NCBI GenBank assembly: GCA_019239775.1
Contig: JAFAZN010000370.1
Coordinates: 1-35,109 of the forward strand
Source: Chloroflexota bacterium
GTDB lineage: Bacteria > Chloroflexota > UBA6077 > CF-72
DNA: 35,109 nucleotides
Direction of reading: 5' to 3'
In this document: in pieces, positions 7,692-17,002 of the stretch
Layout: every line of letters begins with the position of its first letter
How positions within the stretch are numbered: position 1 is the first letter of the stretch
Program-made: the position numbers and the translations under genes
Notes under the pieces: model-generated
What the model was told of the DNA's origin: nothing
The model's input: only the letters and a program-made list of their open reading frames with translations
Database searches by the model: none

Positions 7692-8921
7692 TTACGGGAG
7701 GAAATTCCTCAACCAATTTGTCACCGCGCTTCCAATGTTGGCCAGTGGCATTCCGCCACGACTCGTCGTCGGCTCGAACTCTTGATCCAGACCCCATTTC
7801 AACAAACCCACACTCGTCGCGAATGCAGGCGTTGAAATCTGATCGGTGAGTCCATAGATACCCGTTGGTGCACCAATTCGCACGGGCGCATGAAACACTT
7901 CAGCCGCCAGACGACGGATGCCGCCGAGTTGCGCGGTTCCGCCGCACAGTACCACCCCCGCTGGTAAGCCGCGAAGCCCCGCTCTGTCCAGTTGCTCCAG
8001 CACAAGCTCGAAGGTTTCTTCGAGTCGTGGCTCGATGATCTCGCTGACCTGGCGCCGCGACACGGGGCGGCCGTCGCCAGTGTCGAAAGCCGAGACGTCG
8101 ATGGTTCGATCGTCTTCCAGCAGTTCGGGCAGCGCATAGCCGTGTCGAATCTTGATCTCTTCGGCGGCGGCGAATGGCGTGCGCAGGCCTACTGCCAGGT
8201 CGTTGCTGACCTGGAAGCCGCCAACTGGCAAGACGCACGCGAACATGAGCGCGCCTTCAACGAAGATGCCGACGTCGGTGGTGCCGCTGCCGATGTCGAT
8301 CAGCGTGACGCCGATCTCACGTTCGGCCTCGGTCAGCACCGCTTCGCCCGCCGCCACAGGCTGCAGTACCAGGGAATCGATGCCGATTCCCGCCCGCTCG
8401 ACGCAGCGCACGAGGTTGTTCACCGAGGTCAAAGCGCCCGAGACAATGGTTGTCTGCACCTCGATGCGATGTCCGAGCATCCCGATCGGGTTCTTGATGC
8501 CATCCTGACCGTCTACGACGTAGTGCCTGGGCAGCACGTGCACGATCTCACGGTCGTTCGGCACGTTTACGACGCGAGCCGCTTCGAGAGCGCGCTGCAC
8601 GTCGTCAGGCGAAATTTGGCGATCCGGGTGGCGGACGGCGACCACTCCCTGACTGCTCTGTGTGCTGATGTGCGCGCCCGAGATGCCAACGAACGCGCTT
8701 ACGATCTTGAAGCCTGACTGCTGTTCGGCTTTGTTGACCGCGCTGACGATGGACTCGACGACCTCTTCGGGGCTGACCACGACGCCTTTCTTCAGGCCGC
8801 GGGACGGGACGATGCCAGTGCCGATTACTTCGAGATGATCGTCGTCAGAGACTTCGGCGATCAGCGCGCAGACTTTCGTCGTGCCGACATCGATTCCGAC
8901 AACAATCCGGTCGCTGCTCAT
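7692..8921 (-). CDS. ftsA: Cell division protein FtsA
   Basis: Actin-like ATPase that tethers FtsZ filaments to the membrane. The protein is 409 aa. It has the phosphate-1 motif VVGIDVGTTKVCALIAEV at residues 6-23, the SHS2-type 1C domain, phosphate-2 region VTLIDIGSGTTDVGIF, and an adenosine motif GVVLCGGTAQLGGIRRLA. The C-terminus ends in the hydrophobic/basic helix VTNWLRNFLP, the expected membrane-targeting amphipathic helix. The ATG overlaps the ftsQ stop (ATGA, 8918-8921). Confidence 0.96.
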   Translation of the reverse strand: MSSDRIVVGIDVGTTKVCALIAEVSDDDHLEVIGTGIVPSRGLKKGVVVSPEEVVESIVSAVNKAEQQSGFKIVSAFVGISGAHISTQSSQGVVAVRHPDRQISPDDVQRALEAARVVNVPNDREIVHVLPRHYVVDGQDGIKNPIGMLGHRIEVQTTIVSGALTSVNNLVRCVERAGIGIDSLVLQPVAAGEAVLTEAEREIGVTLIDIGSGTTDVGIFVEGALMFACVLPVGGFQVSNDLAVGLRTPFAAAEEIKIRHGYALPELLEDDRTIDVSAFDTGDGRPVSRRQVSEIIEPRLEETFELVLEQLDRAGLRGLPAGVVLCGGTAQLGGIRRLAAEVFHAPVRIGAPTGIYGLTDQISTPAFATSVGLLKWGLDQEFEPTTSRGGMPLANIGSAVTNWLRNFLP

Positions 8922-9772
8922 CGGAAATACGGACGGTCCCCGAAACGGACGTCGATCAGCCCCACGCTTGCCTTGGAGCGCGCGAGCTGTGCTCGGACCG
9001 CATTGAGCGTGGCCAGCTGACTCCTGAGATCACCGGCTTGATCGAAACGGACGTCCCACCCCTCGACAGTACTGACCTCGAGACCCGTATCCGGACTCCA
9101 CTGGAACCCGCGCGGTTGTACGCCGATGGTTGGTAGCAGAGAGCTCAGTTGCGCCGAGGTGCTCAGGGCGCTCGCGTCCACGCGCTCGCCCGGGATCAGT
9201 GGCCCGGCCTCCGCCTGAACCACACTTGGCAGGGCCGCCAGTTGTGGATCACATGGCTGGCCCGCGCACGCGCGGATCTGTGCTGTTTCGGCGTCTACGG
9301 GCTTCAGAATAACTCCCTCACTATCGACCAGGAAGGTCTGTTCGCCGCTCGTCCAGAAGCCGGCCGGCTGCCGCTCAACAACTTGAATGTCCACTGTATC
9401 TGGCAGCGCCGCGCTGATTTCTACACGCTGGACGAGCGGCAGTGCTCGCAGGCGGGCAGCGACTTCAGCGTGATTGACCCAGAAAACGTTGGCGCCGACC
9501 ACCGCCGCGGTCGTTTCGACCTCGGACTGACTCAGCAGAACGTTGCCGCGTACATGCACTGTCTGGACCTGGTACCGACTGGAGGATGCGAAATCGTAGA
9601 CGAGCCAGCCCGCGCCGACCAGCAGCGCCGCGGCGACAATCCGACCCGCCAGCCACAGTCCAAAGCCAGCTGGCAACCGCGGTTCGCGCTCCGCGGCCGC
9701 CCGGACGGCCCTTCGGGCGGCCGGGTTATGTTCGATCACCACGCGCGGTGTGGGCCGTCGCGTCCTATTCAT
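8918..9772 (-). CDS. ftsQ: Cell division protein FtsQ/DivIB
   Basis: Bitopic divisome protein that, with FtsL and FtsB/DivIC, controls septal peptidoglycan synthesis. It is 284 aa with a basic cytoplasmic N-terminus (residues 1-36). One membrane segment follows at about residues 39-59, and a POTRA domain at about 68-138 (QTVHVRGNVLLSQSEVE, then LPDTVDIQVVERQPAGF). The rest is an FtsQ-type extracytoplasmic beta domain. Two cysteines in CAGQPC form an insertion near residue 170 and could make a disulphide outside the cell. It overlaps the murB 3' end by 8 bp and ftsA by 4 bp. Confidence 0.9.
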   Translation of the reverse strand: MNRTRRPTPRVVIEHNPAARRAVRAAAEREPRLPAGFGLWLAGRIVAAALLVGAGWLVYDFASSSRYQVQTVHVRGNVLLSQSEVETTAAVVGANVFWVNHAEVAARLRALPLVQRVEISAALPDTVDIQVVERQPAGFWTSGEQTFLVDSEGVILKPVDAETAQIRACAGQPCDPQLAALPSVVQAEAGPLIPGERVDASALSTSAQLSSLLPTIGVQPRGFQWSPDTGLEVSTVEGWDVRFDQAGDLRSQLATLNAVRAQLARSKASVGLIDVRFGDRPYFR

Positions 9773-10694
9773 GGGCGGCTACCAGCGGAGCGGCTAGTGC
9801 GGCCCGCTCTTTCAACGTCCAGCGGCCCAACAGCTCGATTTCCGCGTGCAACCAGACGGCCGTACGCTCGAATACAACGTCCTGCGCTCGCCGCATCAAG
9901 GCGTATACGTCGCGTGCGCTTGCGCCACCCGGATTGACGATAAAGTTCGCGTGCTGTTCAGAAATCTGGGCGCCGCCAGATGATGCGCCTTTGAGCCCGG
10001 CCTCATCGATGAGCTTGCCCGAAAAGGTGCCCGGCGGGTTGGCAAACACACTTCCAGCACTCAAGATCCGCGGCTGGCTGCGCATGCGCTGCGCGTTGAA
10101 CTCCCGCACGCGTGCATCGGCGGCACCTGCCACAGTTGGCTCCAACCGCAGTTCGACTGTCTCCACCGCAACGTCGCCCAGTTCGCGCCGCTTCAACACG
10201 CTGGTCCGATAGGCGTAGTGCAATGCGTCGGTGGCCAGTCGGGTTCGCTGACCGTGCGCGTCCACGAGTGTCAGGGCGACGAGGCAGGAGGCCGTGTCAC
10301 CGCCGAACGCGCCCGCGTTGTTCACCGCCGCGCCGCCAACCGTACCTGGCACGTTGGCAGCCCACTCCAGGCCGCCCAGATCCTGCTTCGCCAGCCGCCG
10401 CGCGACATTCGCGAGGTTCGCGCCCGCCTCTGCCACGAGCACGGGCACCCCACCACGGTCCTCAACCGCGGTTTGCGCAAACCCGGTCTTGATAACAAGA
10501 CCCTCGACACCGTCATCGGCGACGAGCAGGTTCGAACCGCCACCGATCGTGCGTACGTCGACGCCATGATCGGCCGCCCAGCGCAGCCCCTTGGCCACTT
10601 CCTGCGCGCTTCGGGCGAGCAGAAACCAGTCTGCGACGCCACCCACGCGCAGCGAGGTATGCGGCGCCAGGCAGACATTTCGTTCGAGGTTCAC
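9765..10694 (-). CDS. murB: UDP-N-acetylenolpyruvoylglucosamine reductase MurB
   Basis: FAD-dependent enzyme that reduces UDP-GlcNAc-enolpyruvate to UDP-MurNAc with NADPH, in the cytoplasm. The 309-aa protein starts with HTSLRVGGVADWF and has the FAD-binding RTIGGGSNLLVADDG at residues 48-62. GTVGGAAVNNAGAFGG follows at about 115-131, and the C-terminal domain has GSVFANPPG (proposed catalytic serine) and GLKGASSGGAQISEQHANFIVN. The shape suggests the shorter type II form. The start is a GTG overlapping the murC stop (GTGA). Confidence 0.95.
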   Translation of the reverse strand: MNLERNVCLAPHTSLRVGGVADWFLLARSAQEVAKGLRWAADHGVDVRTIGGGSNLLVADDGVEGLVIKTGFAQTAVEDRGGVPVLVAEAGANLANVARRLAKQDLGGLEWAANVPGTVGGAAVNNAGAFGGDTASCLVALTLVDAHGQRTRLATDALHYAYRTSVLKRRELGDVAVETVELRLEPTVAGAADARVREFNAQRMRSQPRILSAGSVFANPPGTFSGKLIDEAGLKGASSGGAQISEQHANFIVNPGGASARDVYALMRRAQDVVFERTAVWLHAEIELLGRWTLKERAALAAPLVAAHE

Positions 10695-12076
10695 GCGCCC
10701 AGCGCCTCCAGCAGTTGGCCTGACAGGCGCGTGACATCCCCCGCGCCCATGGTCAGCACGAGGTCCCCGGGTTTCGCACCGGAGGTGACTACCTGGCTAG
10801 CGGCATCGAACCCGCCAACGTACCGCGCATCAGGATGGCCCTGTCTTCGAATGGACTCAACCAGGTCCGCCGCCGTGACGTTCGAGTACTCGTGGTCGCG
10901 TCCGCTCGGACGGTAGATCGGCAGCACGACGACATGATCCGCGGCCTCAAATGCGCGCGTGAACTCGTCGAAGAGCGCCCAGGTCCGATGTGCGGTGTGC
11001 GGCTGGAAGACGATCCACACCTGGCCTTCGGCGACCCCGCGTGCCGCTTCGAGGACTGCGCGGACCTCAGTCGGATGGTGGCCATAGTCGTCGACAACCC
11101 AGACACCGCGAGGCCGTCCGCGGGTTTCGAACCGTCGCCGCGGCCCTTGGAACGCAGGCAGCGCTGCAATCGCCACGCGCAGGCCAACGCCGAAGTAGTC
11201 CGCTACGGCGATCGCCGCCACGACGTTGCGAGCATTGTGCTCACCCACCAGCGGCGACTCGACGTCCCAGCTTCGACCGCCCGCACTGAGACAAAACCTG
11301 GCTCCACGGCCCGGCACTGGCTCGTAGCCCTCGATTCGCCAGTCGGCGTCCCTACCAAACCCGTACGTCTCGCGCTGCGACGGAGAGGTGAGTCCCGCCG
11401 CACAAGGTTCGTCCGAACAAACCACCAGCCGTCCGTGGGCGGGAATGCGCGAAACCAGTTCGGCAAAGGCAGCGCGGATTTCCGCCAGGTCGCGGTAGTA
11501 GTCCAGGTGATCGGCTTCGATGCTCGTGACCACTGCCACCTCAGGCCAGTAGTGCAGGAAGCGCCGATCGTACTCGTCGGCTTCGACCACCATGGGTCCT
11601 GCACCAACTCGGGCACCGTGCGCGTACCGCGGCGTGTCGGCGCCAATCAGCGCCATCGGATCGACGCCGCCCTGCTCCAGCAGCCAGGTGACCAGCGCGG
11701 TCGTGGTGGTCTTTCCATGTGTACCGGCGATAGCCACGCCCGATCTTCCCTGCATGAGCTCGCCGACGGCTGCAGCCAGCTTGCGGTTCGGCAGCCCACG
11801 GCGTTCCGCCTCCCGGACTTCCGGGTTGTCAGCAGGCACCGCTGAGGACCGCACGACGTACTCCACGTCCGGAGCCAGGTTCGCTGCCGCGTGCGCGCCG
11901 TAGACGGTCGCGCCTGCTGCGCGTAGCTGCTCCAGACCGCCGCCGACCGCGACATCGCTGCCGCTCACGCGCTTGCCCATCTGCAAAAGCAAACTCGACA
12001 GTGCGGCCATGCCGGAGCCGCCCATGCCTACCATGTGCACACGCTGCGCTTGCGCGATGCCGCTCTCAGTGGGCAT
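10691..12076 (-). CDS. murC: UDP-N-acetylmuramate--L-alanine ligase MurC
   Basis: ATP-dependent ligase adding L-Ala to UDP-MurNAc, the first step of stem-peptide synthesis. It is 461 aa. The N-terminal UDP-binding Rossmann domain carries HMVGMGGSGMAALSSLLL (residues 14-31). The ATP P-loop AIAGTHGKTTTT is at 115-126, with VVEADEYDRRFL and the central-domain motif GEHNARNVVAAIA further on. VVDDYGHHPTEVRAVL marks the C-terminal domain. The ATG overlaps the 3' end of ftsW by 11 bp. In most dcw clusters murG stands between ftsW and murC; here there is no room for it. Confidence 0.96.
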   Translation of the reverse strand: MPTESGIAQAQRVHMVGMGGSGMAALSSLLLQMGKRVSGSDVAVGGGLEQLRAAGATVYGAHAAANLAPDVEYVVRSSAVPADNPEVREAERRGLPNRKLAAAVGELMQGRSGVAIAGTHGKTTTTALVTWLLEQGGVDPMALIGADTPRYAHGARVGAGPMVVEADEYDRRFLHYWPEVAVVTSIEADHLDYYRDLAEIRAAFAELVSRIPAHGRLVVCSDEPCAAGLTSPSQRETYGFGRDADWRIEGYEPVPGRGARFCLSAGGRSWDVESPLVGEHNARNVVAAIAVADYFGVGLRVAIAALPAFQGPRRRFETRGRPRGVWVVDDYGHHPTEVRAVLEAARGVAEGQVWIVFQPHTAHRTWALFDEFTRAFEAADHVVVLPIYRPSGRDHEYSNVTAADLVESIRRQGHPDARYVGGFDAASQVVTSGAKPGDLVLTMGAGDVTRLSGQLLEALGA

Positions 12077-13235
12077 ACGCCAGCTCAGGCTCCACCCGCT
12101 CGTGCTCCGTGGCTGGCGCGACCGGCTGGCGCGAGATGTTCAGCAGCAGGCCGATGGCGACCAGCGAGATAACCGTGGACGAGCCGCCGAACGACACCAA
12201 CGGCAGCGTCACGCCGGTGTATGGCAACGAATTGGTGACTACCGCGATATTGACCAGCGTCTGGATGGTCAGCATGCAGGTCAAGCCTGTGGCGAAGAGG
12301 CGCGCAAATGCATCAGGACCGCGCCAGGCGATGAGAAATCCCCGCCACGCCACGACGCCGAACAGCATGAGCACGCCCAGGCAGCCGACCAGTCCGAGTT
12401 CCTCACCAATGATCGCGAAAATGGCGTCGGTGTGGGCATTCGGGACCCAGTAGTACTTCTGCAGCCCGTTGCCGAGGCCGCTGCCGAACAGTCCGCCCGA
12501 GCCGAGCGCGATCAGCCCCTGCGCCGTGTGCCAGCCCGAGCCTTGAATGTCGCTCCAGGGGTCGAGGAAGGCGCGAATCCTCTCCAACTGGTAGCCACTA
12601 AGGTGGGCCAGCACCACCAGGCCCGCTCCGATACCGGTCACCCCTAACAGCGTGATGTGCCAGAGGTTCGCTCCGCCCACGAAGAACACGCACGCCGCGA
12701 CGGCGATGATGATGGCCGTTGTTCCCAGATCGGGTTGTACCGCCACCAGTGCGGCCACGATGCCGACGATGATGCCGAACGGCAGCAGGCCCTTGAGCAG
12801 CTCACCGACTATCGGACCTCGCCGCGCCAGCCAGTCGGCCAGGTACAGGGTCATCGCGAGTTTGGCGATCTCACTGGGCTGGATCTGGACCGGGCCGAGC
12901 TTGATCCAACGCACGGCGCCATAGCTGCTCGAGCCGATGCCCGGGACCAGGACGAGCACCAGCATGCCAATACACACGAACATGATTGGGAGCGACAGCG
13001 AGCGCCAGCGGCGATAGTCAATCCGGGCTGAGATCAGCAGTCCGACGAGGCCCGCGGCGATCCACATCAACTGCCGCACCAGGAAGTACGCGTCGTCGTT
13101 GAACTCGTTGTGCGCGACCACGAAGCTCGCGCTGTAGACCATTAGCGTGCCGAGCACCAGGAGAGCGATCGTGCTGGCCAGCAAGAGATAGTCTGGCCGT
13201 TTCGCTTCGAGCTGCTCGAGCGGTACGGGCCTCAC
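12066..13235 (-). CDS. ftsW: SEDS glycosyltransferase FtsW
   Basis: Polytopic membrane protein of the SEDS family that polymerises lipid II glycan strands at the septum together with the class B PBP FtsI. It is 389 aa with about ten hydrophobic segments. Family motifs are KLGPVQIQPSEIAKLAM (about residues 112-128), the catalytic-Asp loop FLDPWSDIQGSGWH (Asp225) and NSLPYTGVTLPLVSFGGSS near the C-terminus. RodA would be a close alternative, but the position among murD, murC and ftsI favours FtsW. The start is a GTG that overlaps the murD stop (GTGA). Confidence 0.95.
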   Translation of the reverse strand: MRPVPLEQLEAKRPDYLLLASTIALLVLGTLMVYSASFVVAHNEFNDDAYFLVRQLMWIAAGLVGLLISARIDYRRWRSLSLPIMFVCIGMLVLVLVPGIGSSSYGAVRWIKLGPVQIQPSEIAKLAMTLYLADWLARRGPIVGELLKGLLPFGIIVGIVAALVAVQPDLGTTAIIIAVAACVFFVGGANLWHITLLGVTGIGAGLVVLAHLSGYQLERIRAFLDPWSDIQGSGWHTAQGLIALGSGGLFGSGLGNGLQKYYWVPNAHTDAIFAIIGEELGLVGCLGVLMLFGVVAWRGFLIAWRGPDAFARLFATGLTCMLTIQTLVNIAVVTNSLPYTGVTLPLVSFGGSSTVISLVAIGLLLNISRQPVAPATEHERVEPELAYAH

Positions 13236-14614
13236 AGACCGTGTACCGCCCGAGCGAAATCGCGGCCGCGCTCCTCGAAGTCCTGGTACATGTCGTAGCT
13301 CGTCCCGCCCGGCGATAGGAGCACCACATCGCCCGCCAGCGCGATATCACACGCTTGTTTGACGGCATCGTCCATGGAGGATGCCCATGTGACCGCGTTG
13401 TATTGAGGCGCAACCGCGTTAAGAGCGTCTGCGACCAGCTGGCTCATCTCGCCGAGGAGAACCACGTGCTTCACGCGTCGTGCGATGAGCTCTGCCCACT
13501 CGCGCATTGGCAGGTGCTTGTCGCGTCCACCGGCGATCAGCACCAGCGGCTCGCGCTCGTAGGCGCGCAGCGCCGCGATGGATCGCTCGGGCGCCGTCGC
13601 GATGGAATCGTCCACGTACGTGACGCCATTGCGCTGCGCAACGGTCTGGAGCCTGTGCGCCACGCCGTTGAAGCTTTGGATCGCGGCGAGCATTGCCTCA
13701 CGCGGGAGATCGGCAGCGTGCGCCGCGGCAACGGCGGCGAGAACGTTGGCGACGTTGTGGCGTCCCCGCAGCGGAATCTCACTCGTCGGCACGAGCGGTT
13801 CACCCAGCAGCATGACGTGCTCTTGTCCCCCGGCGTGGGCGACGTACGCGCCTTCCACCACACCCTGCAGGCTGAACCGCAGCGTCCTTGCAAGCGGCCG
13901 GTAGCGCAGCGACCATTCGTCGTCCGCATTCAACACAGCCCAGTCGGACGGCCGTTGGTGCGCCAGGATCTGGCCCTTGGCCGCCCAGTACGCCTCCATG
14001 CTGGGGTGTCGGTCGAGATGATTCGGCGTCACGTTGGTGATCAGCGCAATGTGCGGACTGGCCTGCAACGGCTCGAGCTGAAAGCTGGAGAGCTCCATCA
14101 CGACCCAGCTGCGCTCGGTCATGTTTTCGAGCTTTCCCAGGAGTGGCCTACCAATGTTCCCCCCAACAAATGCCTCGCGCCCGGCGGCCTGGAACATCTC
14201 GCCAAGGAGGCTCGTGGTGGTGCTTTTACCCGCACTTCCGGTGATACCGAGGATTGGTGCGGGACACAGCGCAAAGAACAGTTCCACGAGGCTGCTCACC
14301 CTGACGCCTCGTTCACGAGCGTGGTTCAGCAGCACGTTGTCGGGCGGCACACCAGGTGAGGCGTACACCACGTCGGCACCGTCCACGTCCGTGGTTGCGT
14401 GCCCGCCCAGGTGAAACGTCAAGCTCGTTCCATCCAGAGCCGCCACCGACTCGGCCAGTGCTTCTGGCGTCTTCACGTCGGTGACCGTCACCTGTGCGCC
14501 ATGAGCTGACAGAAAGCGCGCCAGGTCCACGCCTTCGCGCGCCAGCCCGATGATTAGCGCATGCTGACCATTGATGGCTGCTAGCTGATGGGTGACCGCT
14601 TCAGACGAGAGCAA
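13232..14614 (-). CDS. murD: UDP-N-acetylmuramoylalanine--D-glutamate ligase MurD
   Basis: ATP-dependent ligase adding D-Glu to UDP-MurNAc-L-Ala. The 460-aa protein has an N-terminal Rossmann domain (HALIIGLAREGVDLARFL) and the ATP-binding GITGSAGKSTTTS at residues 123-135. ITNVTPNHLDRH, GRHNVANVLAAVAAA and YVDDSIATAP follow, all typical of MurD. The start is inferred to be a TTG at 14614, inside the mraY 3' end (14-bp overlap), because the next codons already lead into the conserved domain and no ATG or GTG fits. Confidence 0.94.
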   Translation of the reverse strand: MLSSEAVTHQLAAINGQHALIIGLAREGVDLARFLSAHGAQVTVTDVKTPEALAESVAALDGTSLTFHLGGHATTDVDGADVVYASPGVPPDNVLLNHARERGVRVSSLVELFFALCPAPILGITGSAGKSTTTSLLGEMFQAAGREAFVGGNIGRPLLGKLENMTERSWVVMELSSFQLEPLQASPHIALITNVTPNHLDRHPSMEAYWAAKGQILAHQRPSDWAVLNADDEWSLRYRPLARTLRFSLQGVVEGAYVAHAGGQEHVMLLGEPLVPTSEIPLRGRHNVANVLAAVAAAHAADLPREAMLAAIQSFNGVAHRLQTVAQRNGVTYVDDSIATAPERSIAALRAYEREPLVLIAGGRDKHLPMREWAELIARRVKHVVLLGEMSQLVADALNAVAPQYNAVTWASSMDDAVKQACDIALAGDVVLLSPGGTSYDMYQDFEERGRDFARAVHGL

Positions 14615-15581
14615 GCGCCACCCCCAGCAGTCCGCTGACCATGCTGATCAGCCAGAAACGCTGCGCCACCTGCGTTTCGCTCCAGCCCATCATTTCGAAG
14701 TGGTGATGCAGCGGCGCCATGCGAAACAATCGCCGACCGCCAGTTAACTTGAAGAACACCACCTGCAGCATCACGGAAACCGCCTCCGCCACGAAGACGA
14801 ATCCGATGAATAACAGCAGCAGGACCTGGCCAAGCATCATCGCCACAATGGCCAGGGTCGCCCCCAGGGCCAGGGAGCCCGTGTCGCCCATGAACACCTC
14901 GGCCGGGTGCGCGTTGAACCACAGGAACGCCAGCAGCGCACCTGTGACCGTGAAACAGAACGTCACCAGGTAAATCTGGCCGTACTGCGCGGCGATGATG
15001 CCGTACGCCGCGTACGCCACGGCAGCGGTATGACCCGCCAGTGAGTCCAGTCCGTCGGTGAGATTGACAGCATGGGCAGAGCCCATCACCGCCAGCAGCG
15101 ACAGCGGGATCACCCAGATCCCAATCTCAAACGGCTTTTTGATGCCGGGCAGATACACGAAGTCGATGCCGAGCCCGTTCGGGCGGTCCCATAACACGAA
15201 GGATGCGGCCAGTGCGATTCCGCCGAGCAGCGCGAACTTGGTCCGCGCCCGCATACCTTCACCCTTTCGACCGACCAAGGTCATGCGATCGTCGTACCAG
15301 CCGAGCAGGGTGGTGAGAGCCATGACCACCATCGGCAGCAAGATCGATCGACCCGATTCCCGATACAGGATCAATGTCAGGCAGACCGTCAGCGCCAGGA
15401 CGACAACGCTCACCAGGAGCCCACCCATAGTCGGCGTGCCCGTCTTATCGATATGGCTGCTGGGTCCGTCGCTGCGGATCCTCTTGCCCAGCCCGGCTCG
15501 CCGCAGATAGTTCAGGTAGGGGTAGCCGAGCACGATCGTGATCAGGAACGCCATGGCCGCCATGCTGAGCGCAGTTGCCAT
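14601..15581 (-). CDS. mraY: Phospho-N-acetylmuramoyl-pentapeptide transferase MraY
   Basis: Integral membrane enzyme that transfers phospho-MurNAc-pentapeptide to undecaprenyl phosphate, making lipid I. It is 326 aa with about ten membrane segments. The cytoplasmic catalytic motifs are present: SHIDKTGTPTMGG (residues 42-54), LLGWYDDRM, HAVNLTDGLDSLAG, FMGDTGSLALG and the APLHHHFE loop. It starts 5 bp after murF and overlaps murD. No key residue appears to be lost. Confidence 0.96.
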   Translation of the reverse strand: MATALSMAAMAFLITIVLGYPYLNYLRRAGLGKRIRSDGPSSHIDKTGTPTMGGLLVSVVVLALTVCLTLILYRESGRSILLPMVVMALTTLLGWYDDRMTLVGRKGEGMRARTKFALLGGIALAASFVLWDRPNGLGIDFVYLPGIKKPFEIGIWVIPLSLLAVMGSAHAVNLTDGLDSLAGHTAAVAYAAYGIIAAQYGQIYLVTFCFTVTGALLAFLWFNAHPAEVFMGDTGSLALGATLAIVAMMLGQVLLLLFIGFVFVAEAVSVMLQVVFFKLTGGRRLFRMAPLHHHFEMMGWSETQVAQRFWLISMVSGLLGVALALV

Positions 15582-15586
15582 ACGCC

Positions 15587-16987
15587 TCAGTCAGCCCTGA
15601 TTCCGCGCACGACGTTGGCCATCCCCATCACCAAGGACCCTTTCACGAGTACGTCGTCGCCAGGCCGCAACTCGCGTCGCAGCAGGTCCACGATCTCTTC
15701 GTGCGTCGCAGCATCGTGCACGCTGCCCGCCGGCAGCCCTGCCCGACGGGCTTCCTCCGCGGTGGTGCGCGAGGCTGGTCCGTACACGACGAGCACATCC
15801 ACCACGGCAGCCGCCCGATTGCCGACACGCCGGTGGCCCGGCTCGGTTTCGCTGCCGAGCTCAGCCATATCCCCCAGGACCGCGATCTTGCGCTTGCCTG
15901 GCAGCTCGCCCAACAGATTCAGCGCTGCCAGCACAGACTCAGGACTAGCGTTGTAGCTGTCGTCGATGATGCGTGAGCCGTTGATGCCTTCGATCACCAG
16001 CAGCCGCAGCGCGGGCGACAGATTCTGCAGCGCTTCGGCTGTCTCGCTCAGCGTCATCCCTTGCTCTGAGGCGACCGCTGCCGCGGCGAGGGCCGCGTGC
16101 ACGCTCTGCGCTCCGAGCAACGGCAAGTGCACGTGGCGCCGCTCGCCCGCGTGGAGCAGGTCGAACTCGACGCCGTGCAATCCGTGGCTCTGGATCTCTT
16201 CGGCGCGTACATCGGCGGCCGCGGTAACGCCGTAGCGCACAACCCGTGCTGGGGTGGCCGTCGCCATCGAGGCGACTCGCGGATCGTCGGCATTCAGCAC
16301 GGCGACTCCACTGGACGGCAGCTCCTCGACGAGCTCCTGTTTGGCCTGCTGTATACGTTCGATGGTACCTACCCGTTCCAGGTGGACGGGCAGCACCGCC
16401 GTTACCACGCCTACTCGCGGACGCGCCAAACGCGCCAGAAAGCGAATGTCACCTGGTTCGTACATCGCCATCTCGAGGACGGCCAGCTCGTGGTGCTCGT
16501 CGAGATTGTTGAGAACAGTGACCGGCAGCCCAATCTCCGAATTCAAGTTGCCCTCGGACTTGAGCACCCGACGTTTCGAGCCCAGGACACTGGCCGTGAC
16601 CTCTTTGGTCGTGGTCTTGCCCAAACTCCCGGTAATCCCGACGACCTCCAGGCGTGGGTGGCGTGCGAGCGTGTAGCGCGCCATGTCCGCAAGCGCCTTC
16701 ACCGTCGACGGCACGAGGATGAGCGGTGGTCCCCCGGCGTTGGGCGCATCAGCCGCAACGCAATCCATCGGTATGCGTTCCACCAGTGCACCCGCCGCGC
16801 CATTGGCCAGCGTCTGCGCCACAAACGTGTGGGCATCATGCTTCTGCCCAGTCAAGGCGACGAACAAGGCCCCCGGGACCACCGCGCGCGAATCGATGAC
16901 GACCCGGCTAAACCGCAGCGCGCCCGTGGCATGCCCACCCCGTACTTCGCCACGAGTCGCTTCGAGCACCTCGTCGAGAGTCAGCAT
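15587..16987 (-). CDS. murF: UDP-MurNAc-tripeptide--D-Ala-D-Ala ligase MurF
   Basis: Mur ligase that adds the D-Ala-D-Ala dipeptide to the UDP-MurNAc tripeptide. The 466-aa protein begins MLTLDEVLEATRG and contains the MurF-type VVIDSRAVVPGALFVALTGQ (residues 29-48). The P-loop GITGSLGKTTTKE is at 117-129. Further motifs are LAVLEMAMYEPGDIRFLA (MurF marker), LGAQSVHAALAAAAVA and IIDDSYNASPESVLAAL. The FVALTGQKHDAHTF and MYEPGDI segments distinguish it from MurE. It starts 15 bp after ftsI; murE, which usually lies between them, is missing. Confidence 0.95.
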   Translation of the reverse strand: MLTLDEVLEATRGEVRGGHATGALRFSRVVIDSRAVVPGALFVALTGQKHDAHTFVAQTLANGAAGALVERIPMDCVAADAPNAGGPPLILVPSTVKALADMARYTLARHPRLEVVGITGSLGKTTTKEVTASVLGSKRRVLKSEGNLNSEIGLPVTVLNNLDEHHELAVLEMAMYEPGDIRFLARLARPRVGVVTAVLPVHLERVGTIERIQQAKQELVEELPSSGVAVLNADDPRVASMATATPARVVRYGVTAAADVRAEEIQSHGLHGVEFDLLHAGERRHVHLPLLGAQSVHAALAAAAVASEQGMTLSETAEALQNLSPALRLLVIEGINGSRIIDDSYNASPESVLAALNLLGELPGKRKIAVLGDMAELGSETEPGHRRVGNRAAAVVDVLVVYGPASRTTAEEARRAGLPAGSVHDAATHEEIVDLLRRELRPGDDVLVKGSLVMGMANVVRGIRAD

Positions 16988-17002
16988 GCCTCGGCATTCC
17001 GT